Source: Fistulifera solaris (lineage: Eukaryota > Bacillariophyta > Bacillariophyceae > Naviculales > Stauroneidaceae). Taken from it: a DNA stretch of 64,000 nt. Location of the stretch: contig AP026131.1 in NCBI GenBank assembly GCA_030295235.1, positions 186,001-250,000 of the forward strand, read 5' to 3'. Each line of letters opens with the position of its first letter. Position 1 is the first letter of the stretch. A program made the position numbers and the translations under genes. Positions 10,176 to 21,645 of this stretch are shown in pieces. The notes under the pieces were generated by a model. That model saw only the letters and a list, made by a program, of their open reading frames with translations, did not search any database and was not told where the DNA came from.

Positions 10176-12881
10176 TGTTTTATTATTTCAAGCTTTCGCA
10201 ACACGTCTGCACAAATAGAATGTTTTATGTGCAAATACAATTCCTTTTACAACAAATATAAACGAAACAGCGAAGATAAATTCATTCATCGACCCTTTTG
10301 TCGCATCTTCTTCAAATAAATACAGTACTACTTCATCACGCCTCATAAATACTAAAGGGTTAAGGATATAATCGTGGTTTAGGGTGTGCGTTCTACTACC
10401 GGTACTCTAATAAGAAGCACTCTCTAAGTGCCTGTGTGACATCGGACGAAAAGGTGCGCCATGGCGCCAAACAACGCAACAACACACAACATGCGACGCA
10501 AAAAGCCAAGCACCGTAAACCTTACCAGTACATGGAAATCGACATGTCCCGTCTTCTTCTTGTAGAAAGTATTGAACGCTGTTGCTTTTAATATGTCTCA
10601 TCGATTGTGCGCCAAAGTCACCGTAAATGACAGTGAGTGTGGGGGAGAGAAAATACGACAAAAGAGGAAGTGCTAGTTTAATTCGAGTTCGCCCGCTGAT
10701 GCGAACCGACGATCAAGGCTTCGAGTGCATCTATCATCAGATCTCTTGAATAATCTCGATCGGCTTGTCTCAGTATTCTTCGACAGTGAGACTTGGTCGT
10801 CCTGATCTCAATCAAAGATGTGCGTAACGAACATTCTGTAGACACCGTGACGACATTGCATCATGGGATGCCAACAAGAAGAAGAGGCGCTTGCTTCATG
10901 TTTTTGCGAACCCTTGATACTCGACCCGACCACTGTTGTAATCCCTATACCATAGACTGAGCGCGATCGGTTCTGTTATAAAGGCGTCACTCGACGCTGA
11001 ATGTGGCGAAGAACGAGTCGGTCCTCCAAACATGCAACGCAAAATCGGGAAAAACAATCTGCTGAGAGCTGTGAGAGAGATTCCTCTATATTCTATATCA
11101 CAAACCTTACACAGTCATTGTCTTAAATGCTATCGGTCATTCGGTGCCTTAGAGTGAGGGAGAGATGAAAACACGAGTCTGGAGTCGCGATTCGGGCTAC
11201 AAGATTCATATGACAACGAAACTTCAAAGACTTCATGGAAAATGTGTAGAAGATAGTGGATTCATAACGCTCATAATCGTTGAAACCTGGTGGGTGGTGG
11301 CGCTTCGATGACGGGTGAACATGCATCGACAGCAAATTACGACCGCTTTGTTTGGTATTGAAGCATCATAAACAAGCAGACATTAGCACAGAAGCTAAAC
11401 TAGCAACATGTCACACCAGGGCGTCGGAGTCAAAGGAAAAGATAACCAAGATTAGGGGGCTATTTGAGATCGAGATCGCTTTCATCGATGCAATCAAAAG
11501 ATGATTAAAAATCGTAGCACTGCTTCTCTACAAACATTCTTGAAATTAGCTAATCGTGCTGCGCGTTCTTCGTCCCCATCCGTTACCTGGTATGATGTAT
11601 GATGTGTGATGTGTGATGTACGATGTACTCGTAAATTTCTCAGTACGAAATTCTTGTTTAAGGCAGTACATTTACTATCAATTGGACCTTAGACCTTAGA
11701 CCTTAAACAGCGTTTTCACGTTTTCACTTTTCACTTACAATGTTGCAATGTTACAATGTTACAATGTTGCGGATTACGAAGTCTTTGTCTTTGGTCTTTC
11801 TTCTTACGACTTAAGACTTGAAATCAATGACTGCACACTGCGCACGATCACGTCCTGGGTCCTGGGTCCTGGAGAATGGAGACTCTAAGACCTAAGACTC
11901 TAGAGTCTAGAGACTTCAGACGTCTAGAGAGACTAGAGACAGAGACTCTTTGTACCAGGTACCATGATGAATGCTGAATGCTGAATGCTCATGTTGTTTA
12001 CGGTTTGTTGTGGAGAGAAAGACGCCAGATGATGATCTTCGAACTTTATTTACAGTACTCTGCCTTCGATATTAGGTCAGAACCAGGAAAGGACGTTAAA
12101 ATTCTGCCTCTCAGTACAAATTTCTACGTAGAGCCTACGGCGAGGCAGAATTTTAACGTCGTTTCCAGTAGAGTCATTGGTCATTGGTGCATTGCTTTTT
12201 GCAAGGGGAAATCAGTTGCTCTTTACATCGAAGATCGAAGAAGCAGAACGCAGAACGCAGAACTCGAAGTTAGGTTGTCCAATTTCAAATAATACAAACA
12301 GTAAAATAGGCACTCTACGATGATAAGTAGTGACTTTCACCTGATGACCGCAAACCGCAAACCTAGTCTCTAGACTCTAGAGACTCTAGAGACTAAATCA
12401 TGCTTCTTCACTTTGTTGATGCGTTCTGTTCTTTATTTTCGCTGTAAGGGAACACACGCCAAACGTGCCATTATTTGTACTTGGGAATCGAGCCTCCAGC
12501 ATCCAACATCCACTATCGAATCTCTCTTAGAAACAAAGGTCTAATGAGTGTGCAATAGCAAGAAGCAGGACCCACAAACGTTGTCAAGTTCCCAGTTCCC
12601 GATCCATAACAAACAATTCGGTTGTACATTTTCATTACAAGATGCAGGATGTACGATGTAAGATACTGTAAATCAATTATCAATTTGTCGATGTGTGATT
12701 AACAGTTCGTCCAAAAGAACACACTCGACTTCGAAATGACTTGTGTCACTTGCCACCCACCATTCCGCAAGATCCGAACCATTGAACCTCTGCTCACATA
12801 AAAGCGAACTGATGCACATTCGACCAAAGAGACGGCGATCAACCACAAAATACTAACGTTATCAAATCGCAAACAAAGGAA
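10176..12881. other. 2.7-kb intergenic region with simple direct repeats
   Basis: No open frame here looks like a protein. Between 11580 and 12000 short words are repeated next to each other with small changes: GATGT units at 11590-11630, CCTTAGA at 11690-11705, ACAATGTT at 11738-11770, CCTGGGT at 11862-11878, CTAGAGT/AGACT words at 11884-11948 and GAATGCT at 11968-11990. This looks like repeated replication slippage. TACCTGGTA-type palindromes stand at 11584 and 11953. The 81-nt hairpin element is listed separately. Confidence 0.6.
12086..12166. repeat. 81-nt hairpin element, copy A
   Basis: Two 25-nt arms pair with one mismatch around the core GACGTTAAAATTCTGCCTC (12092-12110 and its complement 12142-12160). 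The ~31-nt loop contains the small palindrome CTACGTAG and a second short stem. A nearly identical copy lies 46 kb away at 58292-58372, in the same orientation and with the same loop. It is a candidate miniature inverted-repeat element or a structured RNA. No target-site duplication is evident at this copy. Confidence 0.85.
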
Positions 12882-13589
12882 ATGCTATCCTTTCAAGAAA
12901 ACCAAGCTGCGATCTATCAGCTCCTGTTGAGCGACATGAGTAAGACGGCGACGCTCACGCTACAGGAAGTCGAGAAGACACGCATCACGTCATATGAGTT
13001 CGACGATGAGCCCATTCCTTTGAATTGTTCTGACCTTTCTCTTTCCCTTGAGCCACAAACGTCTTGGACTGAGTCTCCTGCATCCGGTCGTCATCTTTTT
13101 CAGTCAAGTAATCATCAACGCGGTGAAAGCGTGATGTCTGAAGCTTCCAACGGAAATCACTGTAAAGTCAAAAGCATTGACGAGTTGTTCCCATTGTGTC
13201 GAAGAAGCTTGGCCACTGCATCAGCCTGTTGCGGTCCGAATGAACACGATATAGTGTGCTCTCGAGGAAAAGTCTTTTATAAACTTCCCGGTAATATTCG
13301 ATTTCGCGAAGCCATCCGAGCCTATATGCCCAAGTATATGAAGGCTACAAGTAAAATGGACAAGTCACTCATCATCGATAACATCCTTGACATTACAGTG
13401 ACCGTAGACGCCTTCGGCAGACCGTCTCGATTCTTGAAGTATCACTCACAAACCAGGTCATGGAGTGTCATGGGGCATGATCAAGTTCGCGATAAAGTGG
13501 GTCATGCACTTCGAGAGGCGGTGTACGATATGGAACGAGAAAGGAAGATGAAGGCCGTTATTGATGCGAGGAAAATGACACAATGGTAA
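12882..13589 (+). CDS. DUF6824-type diatom protein, paralogue 1
   Basis: A 235-residue single-exon protein. The C-terminal ~115 residues hold the conserved block GPNEHDIVCSRGKVF, LPGNIRFREAIRAYMPKY, SKMDKSLIIDNILD and HDQVRDKVGHALREAVYD. This is the domain I know as DUF6824, much expanded in diatoms and often beside transcription-factor-like regions; its biochemical role is unknown to me. The N-terminal half is Ser-rich and not conserved with paralogue 2. Paralogue 2 starts about 1.1 kb downstream on the same strand with the same block, which points to tandem duplication. An HSF-like nucleic-acid-binding role is only a guess. Confidence 0.85.
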   Translation: MLSFQENQAAIYQLLLSDMSKTATLTLQEVEKTRITSYEFDDEPIPLNCSDLSLSLEPQTSWTESPASGRHLFQSSNHQRGESVMSEASNGNHCKVKSIDELFPLCRRSLATASACCGPNEHDIVCSRGKVFYKLPGNIRFREAIRAYMPKYMKATSKMDKSLIIDNILDITVTVDAFGRPSRFLKYHSQTRSWSVMGHDQVRDKVGHALREAVYDMERERKMKAVIDARKMTQW

Positions 13590-13917
13590 GTAGAAACTTT
13601 CACGTTTCCTTGCTGTGAGCTGTGACTCTTCCGGCCAAATACTCGACAATTATATGTTCCCACGATAAAAATAATATGTGCTCTCTGTCATTGTAAGAAA
13701 TAAGTCTTTCGTAGTTCATCCCAATAACTTATTATTCGTACCCGAGTCCTCGCGGTGCAAACACTGATGATATATTTGCGTTCAGCAATGACGAAGATCA
13801 TCATCATCCATCAGCCATCAGTCATCTCAGTCATCAGTCATCAGTCATCAATCGTTATTACCAGTACCAGTACCAGTACGATGTAACAAGTCCAAGAACA
13901 ATAGAACAAGTATTTAT

Positions 13918-14309
13918 TTGGAATTACGGATTCCTGATCATACAGAAAATCTGCGGTGGTCCAGAATTCTGGACCAGTTGTTTCGATCCCACCGAGATGC
14001 TGTTTACATTACGAAACGCCCGGACACGTTGCTTGGGAGCATGACGAAAGAAAGTGCAAATCCTAAAAATTCAGGACACGATGTTTTGGATCATGACGAA
14101 AGAAAGTGCGAATTCCAGAAATTCTGGAATTTGGAATCACGTATTTCTGGTCATACAGAAAATCTGTTGTAGTCCAGAAATTCTGGACCAGTTGTTTCGA
14201 TCCCACCGAAATGCTGTTCACATTCCGAAACGTCCGGACACGTTGCTTGGGTTCATGACGAAAGAAAGTGCAAATTTCAAAAATTCAGGACACGATGTTT
14301 TGGATCATG
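13918..14309. repeat. 213-bp tandem repeat, two copies, with CCAGAATTCTGG palindromes
   Basis: TTGGAATYAC at 13918 and at 14131, and TCATACAGAAAATCTG at 13938 and 14151, give a period of 213 bp over 1.8 copies. Each unit carries TCCAGAA(A)TTCTGGACCAG, the palindrome that also founds the 210-bp array at 26.35 kb, plus the block GTCCGGACACGTTGCTTGG. The repeat fills the gap between the two DUF6824-type paralogues. Upstream at 13795-13875 lie simple CATCAGT and CCAGTA repeats. Confidence 0.8.
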
Positions 14310-14655
14310 AAAAGCGGGACAGTGGACAGTGAACAGTGACATAGGTCTTTGCTTCTTTGAGGCTAACCAGGAAAAAATTTGTACGATTTTGGTGTGTGCA
14401 ATGACTCAGCCAGGTCAACACGTATGGACTATAGTGTACACAAAGACTCGGAGAAATAGGATTTTTTCATGGAACGAAGTCTATCTGTTCTTCCCCTTCG
14501 GTTTGGTGTACTAAGTATCAAAGAAAATCGATGACGAATGCCCGAATTCCGAAATCCAAAGCCACACTGAGTTGACGCGGACTGATGTTCCAGAAAACGA
14601 AGAGTTCATTATTTTCCATGAAAGAAATTGGCTCAAACCGATAATCATTCTTTTA

Positions 14656-15446
14656 ATGCCTCCTTATCAAGAAACGATGCATTCCGCCCAAAGTAACGCG
14701 ACTTTCTTTCAACTGCGTTTGCTGAAGGTGATCAACAGCAAATCCTCGCTTTCCGACAACAGCACACTCTACTCCAGCGCTCCTCACGATCAGGTAGGAA
14801 ATAGAGATCTCCCATCACCAAATTGCTTTCCTTTTCGTTCATTCGAGACATTGGCAGTTCGTGCGGAGCAAACACCCATTGCCGGTTCACCTTTTTCGTC
14901 CACGAACCAATATTTCACCCCTTCAAAAGAAAGCAAGGCGTTCAACACGTTCGACGAGTCCACGTTGCTTGGATCAATAATGAAAAATTATACCAGCGAG
15001 GTCAGAGCGAGTGAAATGCCGAAGCGAGCCAGTTCGTTGCATCAACCCTCGGCAGTCGCTACCACAAGTTCCTCATCGTCGGCATCCTTTCCTTACGGTC
15101 CGAACGAACATGATGTCGTGTGCTCTCGAGGAAAAGTTTTTACAGTCTCCCTGGTAACGTTCGCTTTCGAAACACGATCCGCTGTTATATTCCTGTATAT
15201 CTGGCCGCATCAAGTAAGATGGACAAGTCGGCCGTCATTGATAAAATTGTCGACAACGCCTTGAATGCTACCAACGCTCCTACTCGTTTCATGAAATATC
15301 ACTCCCGAACTTGCACGTGGAGCATTATGGGACACGATCAAGTTCGCGATAAGGTGGGGCATGCCCTTCGAGAAGCGATTTATGAAATGGAACGGAACAA
15401 CAAGTCAAAGAATATCAGCGCACGGAAAAAACTAGCCAAGTGGTAA
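14656..15446 (+). CDS. DUF6824-type diatom protein, paralogue 2
   Basis: About 263 residues when a one-base break is bridged. The N-terminal ~160 residues are Ser/Thr-rich. The domain follows: GPNEHDVVCSRGKVF, then in the next frame YSLPGNVRFRNTIRCYIP, SKMDKSAVIDKIVD and HDQVRDKVGHALREAIYE, ending KKLAKW against KMTQW in paralogue 1. The break is at a five-T run (15137-15141); six T restores GKVFYSLPGN exactly as in the paralogue, and total length becomes a multiple of three. The start is the first ATG; 28 further codons exist only from a TTG, and the ATG at 14677 is also possible. Confidence 0.8.
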
Positions 15447-15863
15447 ATGCACCTGATTCCTTCCCAATTTTAATGATCCCTTTGAGACTATAAAGTTCAT
15501 AGCACTTTGAAGATATATTTCATAAATCGAAGATGATACTACGAGTTGTTGATGCATAGAAGCATGAAGCGTGCAACAACGACAATAAAAAATACGTACA
15601 ATAACCTTACCTGGTACCAGGTACAGTACAAAGCAAACCGAACAGCGGAAAAAAGAAGTTCGGTTAAGGTTTGGGAATAGCCGTTAACCTTAGAGAAACT
15701 TCTTGCACCTTTTTTGCGTTGCATTAGTCTATTTATTTGCGTTTTTATTATTTGCGGTCGCCACTGTCACAATTGATTGACAATGACAATCAAATAAATA
15801 CTCCGTAAACGATAATCTACTTGTAAGTCCCTCTTCTACATTGGGACTTCTTCGACGTATACA
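15447..15863. other. intergenic, overlapping TACCTGGTACCAGGTA palindromes
   Basis: A 417-bp gap. TACCTGGTACCAGGTA at 15608-15623 is a perfect 16-nt palindrome made of two overlapping copies of the window's recurrent motif. ATACTCCGTA, another recurrent word, stands at 15798-15807, about 60 bp before the aminoacylase start. No gene seen. Confidence 0.55.
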
Positions 15864-17324
15864 ATGTCGACCGACAAGCTTTCAGCTGTTGCAAAAGAAG
15901 CCGCAATTCAATCCTTTGTAGAATTCATTCGCTTCCCCACAGTCTCTTCAACCGGCCCGGAAACCGGATCTTACCGCGATTGCGCCAACTGGCTCAAAGA
16001 CCGTTTGCAATTCTTGGATGAAGTCTTTTTCTTGGAGGACGCTCCGGATCATTCTCCCGTAGTCGTCGCACGCTGGAAAGGTCGAGACGATACTCTGCCC
16101 GTGTTGCTCCTCAATTCACATTATGACGTGGTCCCCGCAGAACCGAGCGATTGGTCGGTTCCTCCCTTTGAAGGCCTACGGAAAGAGAAAATGGGGTCTC
16201 CAGTGATCTACGGAAGAGGTACACAGGTACGATCGCTATTGCAAAGAAGCTGAGATTTAGAATCTATTCCGCCTCTCAGTATTCTCTCTTTTCGCGTAGG
16301 ACATGAAATGCGTGTGTATTCAATACATCGAAGCAGTTGCCCATCTAAAAGCCGAAGGATTACAACCAGCACGTGACGTTTATTTGACATTTGTGCCAGA
16401 TGAAGGTATGTCGCTTTACCCACGAAATTGTACGCGTTGTCGATCATTCTTCTCACTTTTTCTTTCGAAACAGAAATCGGAGGCTCTGGCATGGCCGCTT
16501 TTCTAGATTCAGCGCTCTACAAATCATTACCAGGCATTGCATTAGCATTAGATGAAGGATTGGCTAGTACGACAGATGTATTTTCTGTATTTTACGGTGA
16601 ACGATTGCCGTGGTGGGTGGAGGTAACGGCTCGTGGCCCTACCGGACATGGGAGTCGTTTCATTGAGAACACGGCGGTTGGTCAGTTACTGGAGTTTGCA
16701 CAAAAGGCGATGGAATTTCGTTCGGGTCAAAGATCGCTGCTCGGTTTAGATGAGCATTCCAACTGCGCCCATGCGGCAGCGAAAAAGACGCTAGGGGATG
16801 TAACATCCCTTAACATTACAACATTGCAGGCGGGAGTCAAGGCGGGAAATTCGTATGCTTACAATTGCGTTCCACCGGTGGCTACATGCAGTTTAGATAT
16901 CCGCATTTCGCCGCACATGGATCCTCAATCAATGGGCTCGTTACTCGATCAATGGTGCTTGGAATGTGGAACTGTAGAATGGAACTATATCGGCGGCCAA
17001 GGCAATCAATCGACAACACACGCTGTTACGTCGACTGTTTCAAATCCATGGTATGATGTGTTTGCTAGCAGTTTGCAGAAAAGAGGCTACCAGGTGGAAC
17101 CGTCTGTCTTTCCCGCAGCAACTGACTCGCGCTTCTTGCGTGCGCTCGGCATCCGCGCGTTGGGTTTCTCTCCTATGCGAAACACTGAAATCAAACTGCA
17201 CGAGGTCGATGAGTATATTCCTGAACATGCCTTTTTGGAAGGCATTGAAGTGTTTATAGGTCTCCTTCGAGACTTGATGTCTCAGGGCAAGGATATGGAG
17301 GAAAAGATCAAGGAATCTCCATGA
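15864..17324 (+). CDS. ACY1: aminoacylase-1 (N-acyl-L-amino-acid amidohydrolase, M20 family)
   Basis: Hydrolyses N-acyl, mainly N-acetyl, amino acids in the cytosol. Three exons (15864-16226, 16300-16405, 16474-17324) with introns of 73 and 68 bp keep phase and give 439 residues; the animal enzyme has about 408. [11 protein letters not shown] carries the first zinc histidine and its aspartate. [18 protein letters not shown] across intron 1 holds the bridging aspartate, and FVPDE|IGG across intron 2 has the catalytic glutamate. TGHGSRF is the dimerisation-domain histidine region. [17 protein letters not shown] and LHEVDEYI match the ACY1 C-terminus including the last zinc histidine. No signal peptide is seen. 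A complete, apparently intact gene. Confidence 0.95.
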
Positions 17325-17602
17325 TCGCTGTCTGCGAACGCTGCTCTCGAACTATACCGTTAAACCACTTGCTATCGACTTAAAGCCGGATAAATCGATC
17401 GTTCCTCGCCCAAACTTAATCTCTCGCTACACTTAAATCTTTTCCGTACAGGAAATTACCATTATTTCGGAGTCATACGAATATCATTATTTCGTCATGG
17501 TACCTGGTAGTCGTGCTTTTATCACCGTGGGGGTCAATTCCAGAATAGATGCGTTACCAGCAAATCTGGTTGTGGGGTGTGGCAATTACGTTTTGATTCA
17601 TA

Positions 17603-18064
17603 ACTCATGACTGAAATGCAGTCGTGGTCTCCCTGAACCATCACTTTGGGTCCATAGTAAATATGGACAACAGCGTTTCGCAAGGCTCTTTAACGAAAAA
17701 TTTATTGGCGTGTAATGCAAACGCTGCTAAAGCCTTTTGCAATGGAACAGTTACAAACGGAGCTCAAGAAAACTTGCTGAACCACGAATTGTCGGTAACA
17801 TTGTCGCTTGGAGAATATTAATTCATTTTTGAATACCAATTGTGGCGAGATACGGACAACACTATAGTCTATAGTGAAACGTGGAGGACAAAGGTTTGCA
17901 AGCTTTTCGATGTAAAATTAACAATACGTGTGATGGAAACGCTACCAAAGCCTATCTTATTGTAGCAGAGACAAATGGAGCTTAAGAAATCGGGCGAACG
18001 AACAACTGGTAGGCAGCATTGTCGCTCGAAAGAATATTTATCCATGACTGAATTGCGGTCTTGG
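17603..18064 (+). repeat. two tandem ~220-bp modules of the ATGACTG palindrome family
   Basis: The module starts with the palindrome ACTCATGACTGAAATGCAGT (from 17603), followed by CACTTTGG-GTCCATAGTAAAT, a body with GCAAACGCTGCTAAAGCC, CAAACGGAGCTCAAGAAA and AACATTGTCGCTTGGAGAAT. A second, diverged body follows at 17860-18030 (GGAAACGCTACCAAAGCC, GCATTGTCGCTCGAAAGAAT) and ends with a second palindrome at 18041. The reverse complement of this unit forms the 23.4-kb repeat. The remaining 17325-18355 holds TACCTGGTA at 17501 and ATACTCCGTA at 18239. Confidence 0.8.
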
Positions 18065-18355
18065 ATAAGTTGGGGTTTACATGCGAGGCAGACGGAATTG
18101 CTGAATGATTGTCTTGGAGTGTGTGGTGATTTCACGTTCCCTGAAAATCTGGTTCTTTGTTGTTTCTCACGCAATCAGGGGATGCGGAGCTTTTTCACCT
18201 TCACTATCTATCGTCCACTCATTTGAGAATAAAATAATATACTCCGTAACAATTACGAAGCAATTCAGTAAACGTAACAATAAACGTCAATTGAATCAGG
18301 CAATAAAAACCGGCGCAATAAGGGCAGTAAACAACTTTTGACGCATTGATTTCCG

Positions 18356-20080
18356 ATGAACGCCGACTCCTCGGCTCATTCTTTCTCCGCTAAATCTGCC
18401 TCGCAAACGCTGGCAAAATCACACCGAGGGCCTAAACCACGCTCTCAAAGAAATCGGAAACGTACTCGTCCAGATGTGAACGAGGAAGCCATGCAAAATC
18501 TTCGGTTTGAAGTCGAGCACCTTTCCGGCAAGCAGTGGCTTTTACATCTCCGTCCTTACCCCTACACATTCGAAAGCTTTGCAAAGTCACGCTGGGTAGG
18601 CCGCACAATATTAGACGTCTACACCGATGAATTTAAGAGTTATCCGCGCTCGTATTACAAGGAAGCGATACAACAGGGTCGTATTCAGATCATTCACAAA
18701 GATTGCCCCAGTCCAGTGACCGTTACTTGCGATTACGAAATCCAAGGGTCAGATGTCCTCGCACACACGGTGCATCGACATGAGCCATCCATTATGATTC
18801 ACAACAATCAAAGTCCCTTCATTTCTATAGTTGGCGAGACAGAGGACATCTTGGCAGTCGATAAGCCCGCCACTCTACCGGTCCATCCTTGCGGGGGATA
18901 TCATCAGAACTCGCTGATTCCGTTACTGGAAAGGACGTTGTACAATGAGAAAGACGACAACAAAAATTTATTCACTATTCACCGACTCGATCGGCTCACC
19001 AGCGGTTTGGTTATATTGGCAAAGAGAAGTCAAGTGGCTCGAACATGGACCCAGGCAATCTTAAAGCGCGAGGCGTGTACGAAATTGTATCTGGCCAGAG
19101 TTAAAGGAAGGTTTCCTTCAAACTTGAATCTTCCGAGAATAACTACCGATCCTCCAGTGAACGGAGAGTGGATGTCGCATGTATGCGATGGATCCGTTCA
19201 ATCGCTACGCAAGCGCTTTGCGCACAGCTATTGGATTACTTTACAATCGTCGAATACAGAAAAGTGTACTGCTCTGAGTGACATGTCGCTGGATGAGTTT
19301 TGTGTTACATCGAATGACGTAGAAAGCTGGCTAGCGTTCCTCTCGTGCTCGGATTCATCGTCGGATAGCACCCGCAAGATGCCTTGGCTTCACGTGGCCT
19401 GTCCAGTACGTGTTGTCAATTTCAAGGACGGAGGATGCGAAAGCGGGACATTCGATCATGTGGAAGACGATCTATACCGTCGTAATGTCAAACCCGCACA
19501 AACATCGTTTGCGGTGATTCGCTACGATGCCGAATCGGATTCGACGATTGTTCTTTGTCGTCCCAGTACGGGACGAACGCATCAGATTCGATTACATTTA
19601 CAAGCCACCGGGCATCCGATTGCCAACGACCCGAACTATGGTGGTGAAATATGGTACGGGAATCCCGAAGGCAAGAAGTTGTGCGATATGGCACAAAAGG
19701 AACTCGATGAAGCTGGTATAACAGCACTAGACGAACCGTTGGACTCGGACGAAGCGTTTCAAAACAGTGACGCAAGCAACACACTTTATCAAACAAAATG
19801 CCTTTCCACCAAAGACGTCCCCGCAACGGACGTGGAAGTAGAAGAAATGGCCCGTGCAGTACCTCGTGACGAAATGAACGAATCTTTAGAAGAATTCATG
19901 AAGAGAACGTGCGTTTGGTGTGCGCGATGTCGGGGACAGTCACTTACGAAACGATCTCGCCTCGAGTTTCTGGTACGTAGTCAAGGGATCTGGCTCCATG
20001 CTTTGCAGTATGAGATTCGAATCGAAGGCGTAGCAACCGCATTTCGCACACAAGTCCCTTCCTGGTGTCTTTTTACATAG
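18356..20080 (+). CDS. RluA-family RNA pseudouridine synthase (PUS9/RIB2-like)
   Basis: A 574-residue single-exon enzyme that isomerises uridine in RNA, probably tRNA position 32. An S4-like N-terminal part with RPYPYTFESFAKSRWVGRTI and YYKEAIQQGRI is characteristic of the eukaryotic Pus8/Pus9/RPUSD2 branch. The catalytic domain has VDKPATLPVHPCGGYH, HRLDRLTSG with the catalytic aspartate at about 212, KLYLARVKG, and RPSTGRTHQIRLHLQATGHP. The C-terminus has a Cys pair (CVWCARC) and is unlike bacterial RluA. A gene shift or intron is not needed. Mitochondrial or cytosolic location cannot be told. Confidence 0.92.
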   Translation: MNADSSAHSFSAKSASQTLAKSHRGPKPRSQRNRKRTRPDVNEEAMQNLRFEVEHLSGKQWLLHLRPYPYTFESFAKSRWVGRTILDVYTDEFKSYPRSYYKEAIQQGRIQIIHKDCPSPVTVTCDYEIQGSDVLAHTVHRHEPSIMIHNNQSPFISIVGETEDILAVDKPATLPVHPCGGYHQNSLIPLLERTLYNEKDDNKNLFTIHRLDRLTSGLVILAKRSQVARTWTQAILKREACTKLYLARVKGRFPSNLNLPRITTDPPVNGEWMSHVCDGSVQSLRKRFAHSYWITLQSSNTEKCTALSDMSLDEFCVTSNDVESWLAFLSCSDSSSDSTRKMPWLHVACPVRVVNFKDGGCESGTFDHVEDDLYRRNVKPAQTSFAVIRYDAESDSTIVLCRPSTGRTHQIRLHLQATGHPIANDPNYGGEIWYGNPEGKKLCDMAQKELDEAGITALDEPLDSDEAFQNSDASNTLYQTKCLSTKDVPATDVEVEEMARAVPRDEMNESLEEFMKRTCVWCARCRGQSLTKRSRLEFLVRSQGIWLHALQYEIRIEGVATAFRTQVPSWCLFT

Positions 20081-20350
20081 ATTCTTTGATAAATGTGGTG
20101 CGGGTCTGTCGCAAGAGGCTGTGCTAAAACAAATTAGAAGAGACGACTTGATCATGGTAAAGACTAAAGCTATTTATGATTATATTTATTTATATACATT
20201 TCTATTAAAGAGGAATCGATCATCGATTCAAGATAACCGAAGGTACTTGAATCATCGCGGAACCTCGCGAGGAGAGTCAAAATACGAATGTGAAGTATGA
20301 TAAAATGCACGATGCTTGTGACGAACAAGCCATTTCAAAAAGAACAGTCT

Positions 20351-20698
20351 CTACAGTTCCAAATCAAAGATACCATCGTAATCTTCTTCGTATGTGTGAG
20401 CGTGAAGAACTCTTCTTTGGGTGGCTAATGATTGGAAGGCTCTTCTTGAATCCTTCGAATGCAAAGGCTCTCTCCAAGACCCATCGTACGATCCTTGGCT
20501 CTTGTACAAAGGCTTATAATGTATAGGGAATCTTCGTGACGAATAGATACGATGGTACATTTCCAGATCGCGTAACTCTGCCATGGCTTCTCCTTGCAAC
20601 ATTTGCTGCTGACGAGCAAAGTCGTCACTGGAGATTCGATTTCTATTCCCAGGAATACGAACTTTTGGAGATCGGGGTGAAGCGTAACTAGACGTCAT
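20351..20698 (-). CDS. small conserved-looking hypothetical protein
   Basis: A 115-residue protein starting MTSSYASPRSPKVRIPG. The central part (SSDDFARQQQMLQGEAMAEL, then RDLEMYHRIYSSR) looks helical and amphipathic, and the C-terminus is acidic (EEDYDGIFDLEL). No known domain recognised. The start is the first ATG; the open frame extends 13 codons upstream only from a TTG. Composition is protein-like and it is convergent with the pseudouridine synthase, so I take it as real. Confidence 0.6.
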   Translation of the reverse strand: MTSSYASPRSPKVRIPGNRNRISSDDFARQQQMLQGEAMAELRDLEMYHRIYSSRRFPIHYKPLYKSQGSYDGSWREPLHSKDSRRAFQSLATQRRVLHAHTYEEDYDGIFDLEL

Positions 20699-21645
20699 TG
20701 TGCGATTGACTGATTGCTTTTCTGGTTTGCTTTGCAACGTTGATGGTAATGTGAAGATTATAAAACATTAACGACGTTGTTGAAACATGAACGATGGCAA
20801 TTGATATCCTGTTTTTATGTTTTGGAATGGCCGAGACCCGCGATCTGCGTGCTTGAAAGAACATCGAGCCGAGAGGCGTTCCGTTTTGACTGGAACTCAC
20901 CGTTGTGTCTTCCAATGAGTACAATCCGTGATGGCCATGACGTATGCGAGGTGCGTGATTCGCACGAATCTTTGTCGGTCGGAGTGACCGTTTGAGGTTC
21001 GAAGGAATTCATATAGGAATTAAAGTACGAGGGAAGATTCTTTAGGAATTGATTGTATTGGTCGCCACGTGGCGTGCATTATGTGTCACTACAGCATGAA
21101 CCGTGAAGAACACCTCGCTAAAGTGAGTCGTGGAATAAACTCATCTCATGATTCATGATTCATGACTCATGAATGTCTAGATCGTGTATCTTTGACTAAG
21201 ATTATTATTTGATGATGATTCGTCTACAAACTACAAAGCAACGGATCTGGGAGCGATAAATTGTCAATCTCACACTCCCAACTAATCGTTAAATGCTCCC
21301 AAGCAAAAGGCAATAACAATAAATCAATTATAAGATCCGTCAACAAATGAGCGGTCACTCTAGAAAAATAGAACCGATAGGTGCTTCTCAAGTTCATTAA
21401 ATTTAATAAGTTGACTTTAAAACAATCCATTGGCAAAGAGAATGTGATTCATCGTTTCGATTCGCGCTGTCCAAGTCGTGATTCGGCGAATCTTTCCCAT
21501 TTTACCAAGCTGATGATTCGTCTCGTGGACTTGCAAATACAGGCGTCGAAGAAATGAGAAGCAACATTGTGCGGACATTGTGCGGTTAATAGCGGCCGTT
21601 CTCAAAGTATAATTGTGAGTATGTGCTCAGTTGCTGAAAGGTGCT
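20699..21645. other. intergenic, 0.95 kb, short direct repeats
   Basis: No frame looks coding. TCATGATTCATGATTCATGA-like words repeat at about 21144-21175. A+T-rich stretches follow up to the 3' end of the transporter. Nothing else recognised. Confidence 0.5.

Noticed and set aside
10407-10661. 84-codon minus-strand frame
   Set aside because: Cys- and His-rich chance text, no neighbours or motif to support it.
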